This document shows, piece by piece, positions 8,619-17,500 of a stretch of 64,000 bases of DNA (position 1 is the stretch's first letter; every line of letters starts with the position of its first letter). Source of the DNA: Crystallibacter permensis (GTDB lineage Bacteria; Actinomycetota; Actinomycetes; Actinomycetales; Micrococcaceae). Where the stretch lies: assembly GCF_025960875.1 (NCBI RefSeq), contig NZ_JAODLR010000017.1, positions 46,993 through 110,992 on the forward strand. The letters are read 5' to 3'. Under the pieces are notes generated by a model. It saw only the letters and a program-made list of their open reading frames with translations. It was not told the DNA's origin and did not search any database. The position numbers were made by a program, and so were the translations under genes.

Positions 8619-8685
8619 TGTTTTGCCTTCGGAAATTGAGGAGGTGAGGAGTAGGGAGGAGGGGGTAGCAAGGAAGGGCGGGCGG

Positions 8686-8932
8686 TCAGATGAGCGTGTA
8701 GCCGGCCTCGGTCACGGCGGCTGCGACGTCGTTGCGGGCCAACGGACGCTGGCTGGCTACCGTGACGGCACCCGAGGAGAGGCCGACGTCGACGCCGGTG
8801 ACCCGACGCCAGGCCTCCGATCTCGGTCTTGACCGCGGTTTCGCAATGACCGCAGGACATGCCGGCCACCTGGTACGTGGTGCGGATCAGCTGGCCTTCG
8901 TCCGGCTGGCTGCCGCGGAATTGGAGGGACAT
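8686..8932 (-). pseudogene. CopZ-like heavy-metal-associated (HMA) domain protein, frameshifted
   Basis: The ATG at 8932 follows AAGGAG and encodes QVAGMSCGHCETAVKTEIGGL, the MxCxxC metal-binding loop and first helix of a copper-chaperone HMA domain. The frame then breaks. In the next frame the remainder of the domain reads VTGVDVGLSSGAVTVASQRP, then AAAVTEAGYTLI and a stop at 8686-8688. Removing one base of the CCC at 8802-8804 restores an intact domain of about 81 residues. So this is a complete copper chaperone with either a one-base sequencing error or a recent inactivating insertion. It would ferry Cu(I) to an exporter, but no P-type ATPase is in the window. The membrane protein with the His tail is downstream. 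Confidence 0.85.
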
Positions 8933-9066
8933 GGTGGCTCCTTGTCGAAATGAGGTTTGACTTGTGGTGTTCCGGGGTTCGGTATGTCGATCTTCCGGCT
9001 CGGGAGGGGTGCTTCGGACCGGTAAAACCACCGGGATTTCCCAACTGCCGTTGGTAGAATCGTGCG

Positions 9067-11814
9067 GTGATCCAGGGGAGGGCGCGGGAGCGCGCGGTCA
9101 TTGCGGGGCTGATCGAAGAAGCCCGCGCTTCACGGGGCAACGCCCTTGTCATCCATGGCCTGCCGGGCGTGGGCAAGTCGACGCTGCTCAACGACGCAGT
9201 GGCCGGGGCCGAAGGCCTGCGCGTGCTGCGGACCCGGGGCATCGAGTCCGAATCCCCGCTGGCCTTCGCGGCGCTGCACCGGCTGCTGCGCCCGGTCATG
9301 TCCTACACAGACCGGCTTCCCGAACCGCAGGCCCACGCACTCAAGGCAGCCTTCGGCGAAATCGCCACCGAGAGCGTGGACCGGTTCCTGATCTTCCTCG
9401 CCGCGCTGAGTCTGCTGGCCGAAGCAGCCGAGCACCAGCCCGTGCTGGCCGTTGTCGACGACGCGCAGTGGCTGGACGACGTCTCGGCCGCGGCGCTGCT
9501 GTTTGTGGCGCGCCGGCTCGACGCGGAGCGGGTGGCCGTCCTGTTCGCCGCCCGCGATGGCGATGAGCGCCAGTTCGACTACGGCGACCTGCCGGCACTG
9601 GCGCTCGCAGGCATCGACGAGCAGACGGCGGCAGAGCTGCTCGCCGAGCATTCCGGCGTCGTTGTTCCGGCCGAAGTCACCGGCGAACTGGTGCGCAGCA
9701 CCGCGGGCAACCCGCTGGCCCTGGTGGAGCTGGCCGGATCCTTGTCGCCCGAACAACTGGCCGGAACCTCGGGACTGCCGCACCATCTGCCGCTCACCAC
9801 CGGCGTGGAACGCGCCTTTCTGGACCGCTGCCGGCGCCTGCCGGAGCACGCACAGACCTGGCTCCTCGTGGCAGCGGCGGACGACGCCGGCCAGCTCACC
9901 ACCGTGCGGCAGGCGGCGAAATCCCTCGGTGCCGGCGATGACGCGCTGGAAGCGGTGGAACAATCCGGCCTGCTGAAGGTGGAGGACGGCAAGCTGAAGC
10001 TGCGGCATCCGCTGGTCCGCTCGGCCGTCTACGGTGCCGCCACGGCTTACCGACGCCGGCAGGCCCATGCTGCCCTGGCGGAGGTGCTTGTCCAGGAGCA
10101 CAGCACGGACCGCAGGGTCTGGCACCTGGCCGCCGCGGCGGAGGACGACGACGAAGCGGTGGCCGCCGAGCTGGACCAGGTGGCGGAAAGGACGCGCAGC
10201 CGCGGCGGGCACGAGGCCGCCAGCGCCGCTTGGGAACGCGCCGCAGAACTGACCCTCGACGCGGAAGCCAAGGCCCGGCGTTTGTATGAAGCAGCCGGCA
10301 GCGCCTGGCTGGCGGGACAGGCCGCCCGCGCCCGGAATCTCAGCGACGCCGCGGTCGCTCTGGCCGGAACCCCAGGCCTCCGCGCAGACGCGGTCCGCCG
10401 TCGTGCCCGGATCGAGTGGAACACCGGTTCCCTCCAGCTGGGCCACCACGTGATCCTGCAGGGCGCCCGTGACGTTGCCCAGGCGGATCCGGTGCGGGCG
10501 CGGGAAATGGCCATGTTCGCCGCCGCGCTTGCATCCTTCGGCGGCGATTCCGGCATCGGGGTCACTCCCGTCGGCGTCGCGGTCCCTCCGGACCCCGGCG
10601 CACCCGCCCGGGAGCACATCTTCTGGCACCTGCTGGTGGGCCTGCATCACGTGTCCCGCGGCGAGATGGAGCAGGGCGCGCCGGTACTCAGGGCGGCCTT
10701 CGCCGACGGCGCGTCACTGGAGAACGCGGACCAGGACCTCCTGCCCAACCTCGGCATCGCGGCCCTGCATCTGGGCGATGACGAGGCCTCGCTGAAGTAC
10801 CACAACCTGCTGCTGGCCCGGGCGCGCGGCACCGGCGCGCTGATCATGGTGCTCTACTCGCTGACCCGCCGCAGCATCACCGATGTGGCCACCGGCAACT
10901 GGGACGAGGCCAGGGCCGGCGCGGCCGAAGCGTTGCAACTGGCCAACGGCACCGGGCAGCCGGGCCTGACCGCCTCCCCGCTGACGCTGCTGGCCCTGCT
11001 CGATGCTTTCCAGAACGACGACGGCTATGCGCGCCATCTGGCTGCGGCCGACGACGTCGCGGCGAACCATCCGTTGGGCATCGTCGCCGGCCTGACCCAC
11101 GATTTCCGGTTGTGGGCCAAGGCCGTCCACAGCGGCCAGCCCGAAGCCGCCTACCATCATCTGGTGCAGCTGGAGCTGCCGCTGACACGCCGACTGGCCG
11201 CCATCGACTTCTTCGAGGCCGCCGTCGCAGCCGGGCATCACGATGAGGCCGCCAACCGGCTGGCGGATCTGGAGGAATTCGCCGCGGCCACGGGCAACGG
11301 TTGGGCGGCAGCCAGCACCGCGCACGGCAGCGCGCTGCTGGCCGACAACCCGGCCGACGCCGAAAAGTTCTACCAGCTGGCCCTGGAGCACCACGCCTCG
11401 TCGCCCCGGGTGTTCGACCATGCCCGGACCCAGCTGGCCTACGGCCGGTTCCTGCGCCGCGCGCGCCACAGGGTCGACGCCCGCGTCCAGCTGCAGGCCG
11501 CGCTGGACACCTTCGCGGACCTCGGCGCCGCCGGCTGGGAGGAGCTCGCCGGCCAGGAACTGCGCGCCTCCGGCAAGACGGCCCGCAAACGCGATCCATC
11601 CACCGTGGCAACGCTGACCCCGCAGGAACTCCAGGTCGCCGGCCTGGTCCAGCAGGGCATGACCAACCGCGATGTCGCCGCCCGGCTCTTCCTGAGCCCG
11701 CGCACCATCGATTTCCACCTCCGCAACGTGTACGCCAAGCTCGGCATCAGTACGCGCGCCGAGCTGATGCGCCAGCACCTCGGCCGCGCCCCCGCCGTCG
11801 TCGTTAGTAGCTAG
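9067..11814 (+). CDS. LAL-type LuxR-family regulator (ATPase plus HTH)
   Basis: This 915-residue protein has the layout of large ATP-binding LuxR regulators: an N-terminal AAA/NTPase domain with Walker A GLPGVGKST (about residues 34-42) and Walker B LAVVDDAQWLDD, a long helical TPR-like middle, and a C-terminal LuxR HTH (TLTPQELQVAGLVQQG, NRDVAARLFLSPRTIDFH, LRNVYAKLG). The start is a GTG only 6 nt after a TAGAAT box (9055-9060), with no Shine-Dalgarno, so the mRNA is probably leaderless. It is divergent from the CopZ-like gene across 134 bp. Target genes are not evident. The DUF6010 gene downstream, preceded by repeated ACCGGT motifs, is a candidate. Confidence 0.92.
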   Translation: MIQGRARERAVIAGLIEEARASRGNALVIHGLPGVGKSTLLNDAVAGAEGLRVLRTRGIESESPLAFAALHRLLRPVMSYTDRLPEPQAHALKAAFGEIATESVDRFLIFLAALSLLAEAAEHQPVLAVVDDAQWLDDVSAAALLFVARRLDAERVAVLFAARDGDERQFDYGDLPALALAGIDEQTAAELLAEHSGVVVPAEVTGELVRSTAGNPLALVELAGSLSPEQLAGTSGLPHHLPLTTGVERAFLDRCRRLPEHAQTWLLVAAADDAGQLTTVRQAAKSLGAGDDALEAVEQSGLLKVEDGKLKLRHPLVRSAVYGAATAYRRRQAHAALAEVLVQEHSTDRRVWHLAAAAEDDDEAVAAELDQVAERTRSRGGHEAASAAWERAAELTLDAEAKARRLYEAAGSAWLAGQAARARNLSDAAVALAGTPGLRADAVRRRARIEWNTGSLQLGHHVILQGARDVAQADPVRAREMAMFAAALASFGGDSGIGVTPVGVAVPPDPGAPAREHIFWHLLVGLHHVSRGEMEQGAPVLRAAFADGASLENADQDLLPNLGIAALHLGDDEASLKYHNLLLARARGTGALIMVLYSLTRRSITDVATGNWDEARAGAAEALQLANGTGQPGLTASPLTLLALLDAFQNDDGYARHLAAADDVAANHPLGIVAGLTHDFRLWAKAVHSGQPEAAYHHLVQLELPLTRRLAAIDFFEAAVAAGHHDEAANRLADLEEFAAATGNGWAAASTAHGSALLADNPADAEKFYQLALEHHASSPRVFDHARTQLAYGRFLRRARHRVDARVQLQAALDTFADLGAAGWEELAGQELRASGKTARKRDPSTVATLTPQELQVAGLVQQGMTNRDVAARLFLSPRTIDFHLRNVYAKLGISTRAELMRQHLGRAPAVVVSS

Positions 11815-11819
11815 CAGTT

Positions 11820-11895
11820 ACCGGTTAGTCGTCGCTACCGGTGCCAAACCCGGTAATTTCACCGGTTCGAGCAACCCCGCGCCCCCGGTAATTTT
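11820..11895. repeat. Cluster of ACCGGT / CCCGGTAATTT motifs
   Basis: Between the LAL regulator and the DUF6010 gene, ACCGGT occurs at 11820-11825, 11837-11842 and 11861-11866, and CCCGGTAATTT occurs twice (11849-11859 and 11884-11894). A similar ACCGGTAAAACCACCGGG lies upstream of the LAL gene, near 9018-9035. Such clustering suggests protein-binding sites, possibly for the LAL regulator, whose two flanks would then be autoregulated (inference). Confidence 0.4.
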
Positions 11896-11901
11896 CCTGC
11901 C

Positions 11902-12408
11902 ATGACTACTTCAATACTCATCGGCAATTATCTGTTGGGCGGCGCCATCAACGCCGTGCTCCTGGTGGCCATCGCGTTCCTGCTGTCGCGGTTCGTGAAG
12001 GACGCCGCCGGGCGGTCCCTGCTCGCCATCTTCCTGATCATCGCGGGCGGGGCCTACCTCGGATTCGCCATCGCGGGCGAGGCCAGCGGACCCTGGGCCC
12101 TCGCGGAACTCCTGCAGGCACTCGGGCTCGGCGCGCTGGGCATCATCGGCCTGCGCCGCTCGCCCTACTGGCTCGCCGCGGGCTGGGCGCTGCATCCCAT
12201 CTGGGACGTCCCGCTCCACTACTTCGGCGGCGGGCACGAGTTCGCGCCCGAGAGCTGGGCAATCGCCTGCGCGAGCTTCGACTGGATTGTGGCGCTGTAC
12301 ATCATCGCCGCCTACCGGCAGAACGGCGAAAGCCGGTTCAACTTCCGCGAGAGTATGGTTCAACCCGAACCGGTTCTGCCGCTGCAAGCCGGCGCCAAAT
12401 CCCGCTAA
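11902..12408 (+). CDS. DUF6010-family membrane protein
   Basis: This 168-residue integral membrane protein has about five hydrophobic segments (LLGGAINAVLLVAIAFLLSRF at the start, then SLLAIFLIIAGGAYLGFAIA, LLQALGLGALGIIGL, and IVALYIIAAYR near the end). The block GWALHPIWDVPLHYFGGG is the part I recognise from DUF6010 proteins. Function is unknown. A TAATTT box (11889-11894) lies 7 nt before the ATG, consistent with a leaderless transcript. It directly follows the LAL regulator and is followed by a strong hairpin terminator. Confidence 0.75.
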   Translation: MTTSILIGNYLLGGAINAVLLVAIAFLLSRFVKDAAGRSLLAIFLIIAGGAYLGFAIAGEASGPWALAELLQALGLGALGIIGLRRSPYWLAAGWALHPIWDVPLHYFGGGHEFAPESWAIACASFDWIVALYIIAAYRQNGESRFNFRESMVQPEPVLPLQAGAKSR

Positions 12409-12418
12409 CCTCAAACAA

Positions 12419-12468
12419 CAACGGCGGGGCCCGGGTGAGTTTGATGACTCGCCCGGGCTCCGTCGTTG
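12419..12468. terminator. Long hairpin terminator
   Basis: Arms at 12419-12440 and 12447-12468 form a 22-bp stem, with only three wobble-type mismatches, around a 6-nt loop. It lies 10 bp after the DUF6010 stop and before the MFS gene. There is no U-run, as is usual in high-GC actinobacteria. Confidence 0.8.
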
Positions 12469-12482
12469 GCTAGTGTTAGCTG

Positions 12483-13826
12483 GTGACTAATTACTTCCTG
12501 CGCAAGCCCTGGCGTGGCCGGATCGGCGCCCTGCTGGGCATCCTGATCATGGCCCTGAGCCTGCGCGCCGCCGTTTCCGTGGTGCCGCCGCTGCTCGGTT
12601 CGGTCAGCCCGGAACTCGGTTTCGATGCCGCCACCATCGGCCTGCTGGCGATGCTGCCACCGCTGATCTTCGCCGCCGGCGGTTTGGGCACGCCCCGCCT
12701 CATCCGCTGGCTGGGGCTGGAAAAGGTCCTGACCCTCGCGGTGCTGCTGGCCGTCGCCGGGCAGGTCGGGCGCGCGTTCATGGGCGAAGTGTGGCCGTTC
12801 CTGGGCCTCTCCGCCGTCGTCATGGCCGGCTACGGCATCGGCAACGTGGTGCTTCCGCCGCTGGTGAAGAAGTACTTCCCGGACAGAATGAGCGTGGTCA
12901 CGGCTGGCTACGTCACGCTGCTCGCGGTCGGAACGGCCGCCAGTCCGCAGCTGGCCGTGCCGGTGGCCGAGCTGGCAGGCTGGCGCGTGTCGATCGGCGT
13001 CTGGGCTTCGATCAGCGCGCTGGTCCTGGTGCCATGGGCAGCCCAGTTGCTGCATGACCGGCGGGCAAAACGCGAGAAGAACGACGACGCCGCCGCGGCC
13101 GTCCGCATAACTCTTGCATCGCCGGCGACGTCGGATTCGCTGTCTGCCTCGCCGTCCCCATCGAGCTCGGTCAAGATGCCGCCGGCCAAGCCCACCCCGG
13201 AGCATCTGAATCCGTGGCGCTCGCCGGTGGCCTGGGGCCTGGCGATCTTCCTCGCCGGCAACTCTGCCCAGACCTACGTCTACTTCACCTGGCTGCCGCC
13301 GTACCTGACCGGGCAGAACGTAGACGCCGCGGTAGCCGGCTCGGCCCTGGCGTACTTCGCGATCCTCGGCCTGCCGGTCAGCCTGCTGGTGCCGCTGATC
13401 GTGCCCCGCATGCGCAACCCGATCATCGCCATCAGCATCTTCGCGGCGTGCTGGGCCGGGGGACACCTGGGCCTGTTCCTCGCGCCGATGGACGGCACCT
13501 GGTGGTGGATCACCCTCGCCGGCTTGGGCCAGGGCACCTTCGCCACCGCGCTGCTGATGATGAACCTGCGCTCACGGACCACCCACGGCGCCTCCGTGCT
13601 CGCCGGCTTCAGCCAGGGCATCGGCTACGCTGGCGCCGGCATCGCCCCGCTGCTGTTCGGCGTTGTCCAGGAGGCCACCGGCAGCTGGAACGCCTCCTTC
13701 GCCATGCTCGGCCTCTGCCTGCTGGTCATGATGACCGGAGCCGTGATGATCAACCGCCCGCGGTACATCGAGGACGTCGCGAAGCCGGCCGAAACTCCCG
13801 AGCCGGCCAAGGACCCTGCCCGCTAG
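12483..13826 (+). CDS. MFS transporter, CynX/NimT type
   Basis: This 447-residue major-facilitator protein resembles the CynX/NimT (cyanate/2-nitroimidazole) branch. The N-terminal block MALSLRAAVSVVPPLLGSV and twelve hydrophobic segments in two halves fit. The halves are separated by a hydrophilic Ser/Pro/Ala-rich loop (about residues 195-240). The start is a GTG with a TAGTGT box 6 nt upstream, so it is probably leaderless. It begins 15 bp after the terminator of the preceding gene and is monocistronic. A second, distinct CynX-type MFS is encoded at 28681-30057. Substrate is unknown. Members export or import small organic anions and drugs. Confidence 0.87.
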   Translation: MTNYFLRKPWRGRIGALLGILIMALSLRAAVSVVPPLLGSVSPELGFDAATIGLLAMLPPLIFAAGGLGTPRLIRWLGLEKVLTLAVLLAVAGQVGRAFMGEVWPFLGLSAVVMAGYGIGNVVLPPLVKKYFPDRMSVVTAGYVTLLAVGTAASPQLAVPVAELAGWRVSIGVWASISALVLVPWAAQLLHDRRAKREKNDDAAAAVRITLASPATSDSLSASPSPSSSVKMPPAKPTPEHLNPWRSPVAWGLAIFLAGNSAQTYVYFTWLPPYLTGQNVDAAVAGSALAYFAILGLPVSLLVPLIVPRMRNPIIAISIFAACWAGGHLGLFLAPMDGTWWWITLAGLGQGTFATALLMMNLRSRTTHGASVLAGFSQGIGYAGAGIAPLLFGVVQEATGSWNASFAMLGLCLLVMMTGAVMINRPRYIEDVAKPAETPEPAKDPAR

Positions 13827-13879
13827 GGCACCGGCACGGTACCTTTTAATACAAATCCGGCAATGGGGAAGGAGCTCCT

Positions 13880-14839
13880 GTGTCTTGTTGCGGCAGCCCA
13901 TCGCGGCCAGCCCTCAGTAACCCCGTGCACGACGCCGGGTCCGCCTCGGCCGAGGCAGGCATCGAGAGTGCCAGACGGCCAGAGAACGCGGAACGCGGCG
14001 ATGTGCTGCTGCCGGCGGGCAGCTTCCGGATGGGGGACCACTTTGGCGAGGGGTACACCGCCGACGGGGAAACTCCAGTTCACGACGTCGTGCTGGACGC
14101 CTTCAGGATCGATGCGACTGCGGTGACCAACGCAGAGTTCGCCACGTTTGTCCAGGCCACAGGCTACCGAACGGAGTCGGAGCGCTTCGGCACCTCCGCT
14201 GTCTTCCATCTCCAGGTCCAAGCCAAGCCGGAGGACGTACTGGGCGACGTGGCAGGGGCACAGTGGTGGCTGAACGTCCGCGGGGCGGACTGGGCACATC
14301 CCACCGGTCCGCTCTCCAGGTGGGAGGACTTGCCGGACCATCCCGTGGTGCAGGTGTCGTGGAACGACACCGAGGCCTACTGCAAGTGGGCCGGCCGGCG
14401 GCTGCCCACCGAAGCCGAGTGGGAGTACGCCGCCCGCGGCGGACTGGAGGGGAAGCGCTACGCCTGGGGGGATGAGCTGGTTGGGCCGGCCGGAGAACAC
14501 TTCTGCAATATCTGGCAGGGCGAGTTCCCGCGCGTCAATTCGCTTGAAGACGGCCACCTAGGTGCGGCGCCGGTGCAAAGTTTCCCGCCTAACGGTTTCG
14601 GCTTGTACGAGGTCAGCGGCAACGTCTGGGAGTGGTGCAGCGACTGGTTCCTCCCGAAGTATTACCGCAATGCACCGACGGCGAATCCGCAGGGCCCGAC
14701 CATCGGGCGCGGCCGCGTGATGCGCGGCGGGTCCTTCCTCTGCCACGACTCGTACTGCAACCGCTATCGGGTGGCCGCCCGCAGTTCCAACAGCCCCGAA
14801 TCAGCCAGCAGCAACTGCGGTTTCCGGACGGCAGCCTGA
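13880..14839 (+). CDS. Formylglycine-generating enzyme (sulfatase-activating)
   Basis: This 319-residue protein is an FGE/SUMF1-type oxidase, which converts the CxPxR cysteine of sulfatases to C-alpha-formylglycine. The fold blocks are clear: GSFRMGDHFGEGYTADGE, the ATAVTNAEFATFVQATGY region, HPVVQVSWNDTEAYCKWAG, RRLPTEAEWEYAARGG and EVSGNVWEWCSDWF. The copper-binding redox pair is Cys288 and Cys293 in GGSFLCHDSYCNRYR, matching bacterial FGE. GTG start with GGGGAAGGAG upstream. Its likely client is the sulfatase encoded 6 kb downstream (20916-22514). The N-terminal CCG near the start (SCCGSP) is not part of the catalytic site. Confidence 0.93.
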   Translation: MSCCGSPSRPALSNPVHDAGSASAEAGIESARRPENAERGDVLLPAGSFRMGDHFGEGYTADGETPVHDVVLDAFRIDATAVTNAEFATFVQATGYRTESERFGTSAVFHLQVQAKPEDVLGDVAGAQWWLNVRGADWAHPTGPLSRWEDLPDHPVVQVSWNDTEAYCKWAGRRLPTEAEWEYAARGGLEGKRYAWGDELVGPAGEHFCNIWQGEFPRVNSLEDGHLGAAPVQSFPPNGFGLYEVSGNVWEWCSDWFLPKYYRNAPTANPQGPTIGRGRVMRGGSFLCHDSYCNRYRVAARSSNSPESASSNCGFRTAA

Positions 14840-14880
14840 CCCGCGACTCAAAGAGGCAGAACTCAGGTCGCGGCGTCAGG
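14835..14880. terminator. Bidirectional hairpin between FGE and TetR genes
   Basis: CCTGAC-CCGCGAC (from 14835) pairs with GTCGCGGCGTCAGG (14867-14880) with one bulge. It sits at the convergent ends of the FGE and TetR genes. Confidence 0.6.
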
Positions 14881-14904
14881 ATAGCCAGTGGCCTCGGGCC
14901 GGAC

Positions 14905-15543
14905 CTACTCTTTCCCGACGTCCTCGGAGTAGGCGAAAGATCCGGCCACGCCCTCTGCAAGCATTTCTACCAGCGCTGCGGAGCGTTCGGTGTCCGGGTC
15001 CGCCAGATGCTGCATGCTGATGCCATCGATGCCGGAGATGAACAACCGGGCCGACAGTTCCAGATTGGCCGGAACCTCCTCGCCCGCGTCGACTGCCGCG
15101 TTTTCGAACAGCTCGCAGGTGGATTTAATCCAGCCCTCATACATAGACCGATTCATGGCCAGCGCCCGGGGTTCTTCCTCAGCGTCGACCCGGAAGCGGC
15201 GCAGCAGGAGTTCGAACGTCGTCACCTGCTCGTGCGGTTCGGCGAGCATGCGTTCCCACACGCGCCGGGCATGAGCCCGCACCACAGCTTTCAGCCCCGC
15301 ACCTCCAACCGCCACCGGCGGAAGTGACTGGGCGTAGTCGCGGCTGAGGTAATAGTAGACCTCCTGCAGCAGTTCGTCCTTGCTCCTGAAGCAGTAGTGC
15401 AGCGAGGCCAGCGGAGCCTCCGCTTCCGCCGCAATCCGGCGGGTTGTCGCTGCGGCCAATCCGTCATGGGCGATCACTCTCGCCGCTGACCGGACAAACT
15501 GCAACCGCCGCTCAGCAGTGGGTACTCGGGCCAATGCATTCAC
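14905..15543 (-). CDS. TetR-family regulator of the sulfatase operon
   Basis: This 212-residue protein has an N-terminal TetR HTH (FVRSAARVIAHDGLAAATTR, RIAAEAEAPLASLHYCFRSK, DELLQEVYYYL) and a helical C-terminal ligand domain. It is transcribed divergently from the amidohydrolase-ABC-sulfatase operon across 172 bp. That gap contains two perfect inverted repeats, so autoregulation and control of the operon are likely. The ligand would be a compound processed by the operon (inference). It ends convergently with the FGE gene. Confidence 0.9.
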   Translation of the reverse strand: MNALARVPTAERRLQFVRSAARVIAHDGLAAATTRRIAAEAEAPLASLHYCFRSKDELLQEVYYYLSRDYAQSLPPVAVGGAGLKAVVRAHARRVWERMLAEPHEQVTTFELLLRRFRVDAEEEPRALAMNRSMYEGWIKSTCELFENAAVDAGEEVPANLELSARLFISGIDGISMQHLADPDTERSAALVEMLAEGVAGSFAYSEDVGKE

Positions 15544-15600
15544 CTCCAGTTAGGTAGAACCATCCTAGGCGGGAACCGGGCTGGCCCTGGATTCGCGGTG

Positions 15601-15618
15601 TTCGGACAGGCTTCCGAA
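15601..15618. promoter_or_regulatory. Inverted repeat in the TetR/amidohydrolase divergent region
   Basis: TTCGGA and TCCGAA form perfect 6-bp arms around a 6-bp spacer, 58 bp from the TetR start. This is a possible operator for the TetR gene itself. Confidence 0.4.
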
Positions 15619-15647
15619 ACGAATTTAGACTGATTTTAGTAAAAAGG

Positions 15648-15661
15648 TGGTCAAGTGACCA
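15648..15661. promoter_or_regulatory. Operator-like palindrome upstream of the amidohydrolase operon
   Basis: TGGTCA-AG-TGACCA is a perfect 6-2-6 inverted repeat in AT-rich promoter DNA, 55 bp before the amidohydrolase ATG. A TACTAT-like -10 box lies just downstream (near 15674), so a bound TetR protein would cover the -35 region. Confidence 0.5.
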
Positions 15662-15715
15662 AGTCATACGACATACTATTCCAATCGGTAACGCACATCA
15701 CATAAGGAGCGTCGA

Positions 15716-17437
15716 ATGGAGCAGCGGGCGACAGCCGCAGACCTGATGGTCATCAACGCAACTGTGCCGGAAGGAGCACTTCCCAAGGGTTCCTCCGATG
15801 CTGCCAACGTGGCCGTTTCCGGCGGCCGGATCCAAGCGATCGGTGGGCAGGACGTGCTGGAGATGGTCGGCCCGGGTACACGGATAATTGACGCCGACGG
15901 CGGTGCAGTACTCCCGGGGATCAACGATGCGCACCTGCACTTCATCGCCTCCTCCATGGTGCGCTTCGGGTATGTACGTGTCGGCAGCGATGCTGCCGCC
16001 CGATGGGAGGAGGTCTGCCGCATCATCGAGCAGGCCCCGCCGGAGGCCGACGGCTGGATCAGGGCGCATGGCTGGGATGAGCTGGTGTTGGGCCCCGGCG
16101 GCCCGGAACGGGTCCTCGATTGCAAGCCCGGTACACCGGTGGTGGTTTTCGACCAGACCGGGCACCAGCTCCTGGCGAACCGCATCGCCCTGGAATTTGC
16201 CGGCATCACGGTCTCCACGCCAGCTCCCACAGGAGGTGTCATCGAACGAGCAGCGGACGGTTCGCCGACCGGCCGCCTGGTCGACGCCGCCATGGAACTA
16301 ATGACCCGAGCGCTGCCGGCCCTGCCGGTTCAGGTCATGCGCGATGCCGCCCTGAGGTTCCAGCAGGTCCTGCATGCCCAGGGCATCACTTCGCTGACAG
16401 AGCCGGGCCTGGGACCCGGCGCGGGCGGACTGTTGGACGGCTCCTGCACCACGGCGGCACTGGACCTGCTGGGGGATCTGGCGCTCTCCGGGGAGCTCAC
16501 GCTGCGGATCAACACGCTGCTCCTCTTCGCAGGCACCGGCGGGATCAGCGCAGGCATGGTCCGCGAGGGCCTGGAATCCGGACTGCACCGGGCCTACATG
16601 GACCGCGGCATCGACGGCAGGCAACTGCGGATCGCCGGCGTCAAGGTCTTCGCGGACGGCACCCCACGCAGCGGAACGGCCTGGATGACGGAACCCTACG
16701 GCCACGCCTGCACCCATGGCTCGATGGTGGTGGCCGGTAACACCGACGCCGAGCGTTCCGCCGAGCTGGACGAGATTGTCCGGCTTATTCACTCCGCAGG
16801 CCTGCAGGCCGGGATCCATGCCACCGGCGACGCCGCCACGGAGGCAGCCATGAACGCCGCCATCCGGGCACAGGCAACCCAGCCTGGAGATAACCGGCAT
16901 TACATCATCCACGGTTCCTTTCCGTCCAACCAGTCGTTGGCCGATCTGGCGGAACACGGGATCGGCTACAGCACCAATCCGATGATCCGGTCCGGCGGAG
17001 GCAGTTTGCTCGAGGGCATCCTGGGGCCGGAATGTTTCCGCCGGCATCAGCCGTTGAGCTCAGCCGCACGCCAAGGAGTCCGGTTCAACATTGCCTCGGA
17101 TTCGCCGGTGACCACAACGGACTGGCGACGGACCATATTGGCAGCGGTCACTCGCTCAACCGTCGACCACCCGGAACCCGTTGACGACGGCGAAGGCCTC
17201 GGTCTGGGTCAGGCGCTGGCGGCGATGACCTCGCAGCCTGCCTGGCAGGACCACGCGGAACAGTTCAAGGGGGCCGTGCGCCCCGGGCTGGCAGCGGACC
17301 TCTGTATCCTCGACGCGCCTTGGCCTGCCGATGCCGAACCTGATGCCCTACTCGAACGCCACGTGGCCTGGACGATCAGCGGCGGACAGATTGTGCACGA
17401 ACCCGCCATGGCGTCGGCGGCCGGACCCACCCTGTAG
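15716..17437 (+). CDS. YtcJ-like metal-dependent amidohydrolase (amidohydrolase family 3)
   Basis: This 573-residue enzyme belongs to the YtcJ-type amidohydrolases. Diagnostic blocks are NDAHLHF (the metal-binding HxH), VVFDQTGHQLLANRIAL, AGVKVFADGTPRSGTAWM followed by EPYGHACTHG, and GIHATGDAATEAAMN. The ATG has AAGGAG at a good distance. No signal peptide is seen, so it is cytoplasmic. It is the first gene of an operon with an ABC importer and a sulfatase, suggesting that the imported molecule carries both a hydrolysable C-N (or cyclic amide/ester) bond and a sulfate group. The exact reaction cannot be called because this family is catalytically diverse. Confidence 0.88.
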   Translation: MEQRATAADLMVINATVPEGALPKGSSDAANVAVSGGRIQAIGGQDVLEMVGPGTRIIDADGGAVLPGINDAHLHFIASSMVRFGYVRVGSDAAARWEEVCRIIEQAPPEADGWIRAHGWDELVLGPGGPERVLDCKPGTPVVVFDQTGHQLLANRIALEFAGITVSTPAPTGGVIERAADGSPTGRLVDAAMELMTRALPALPVQVMRDAALRFQQVLHAQGITSLTEPGLGPGAGGLLDGSCTTAALDLLGDLALSGELTLRINTLLLFAGTGGISAGMVREGLESGLHRAYMDRGIDGRQLRIAGVKVFADGTPRSGTAWMTEPYGHACTHGSMVVAGNTDAERSAELDEIVRLIHSAGLQAGIHATGDAATEAAMNAAIRAQATQPGDNRHYIIHGSFPSNQSLADLAEHGIGYSTNPMIRSGGGSLLEGILGPECFRRHQPLSSAARQGVRFNIASDSPVTTTDWRRTILAAVTRSTVDHPEPVDDGEGLGLGQALAAMTSQPAWQDHAEQFKGAVRPGLAADLCILDAPWPADAEPDALLERHVAWTISGGQIVHEPAMASAAGPTL

Positions 17438-17500
17438 CCGGGCTAGCCACGGCAACTCCAACTGCAACTTCGAAGAACCATCCTCAACCAAGGAGAACTC

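Noticed and set aside
9341..9598. Minus-strand Arg/Pro/Ala-rich open frame inside the LAL gene
   Set aside because: A shadow of the LAL coding frame with no start signal.
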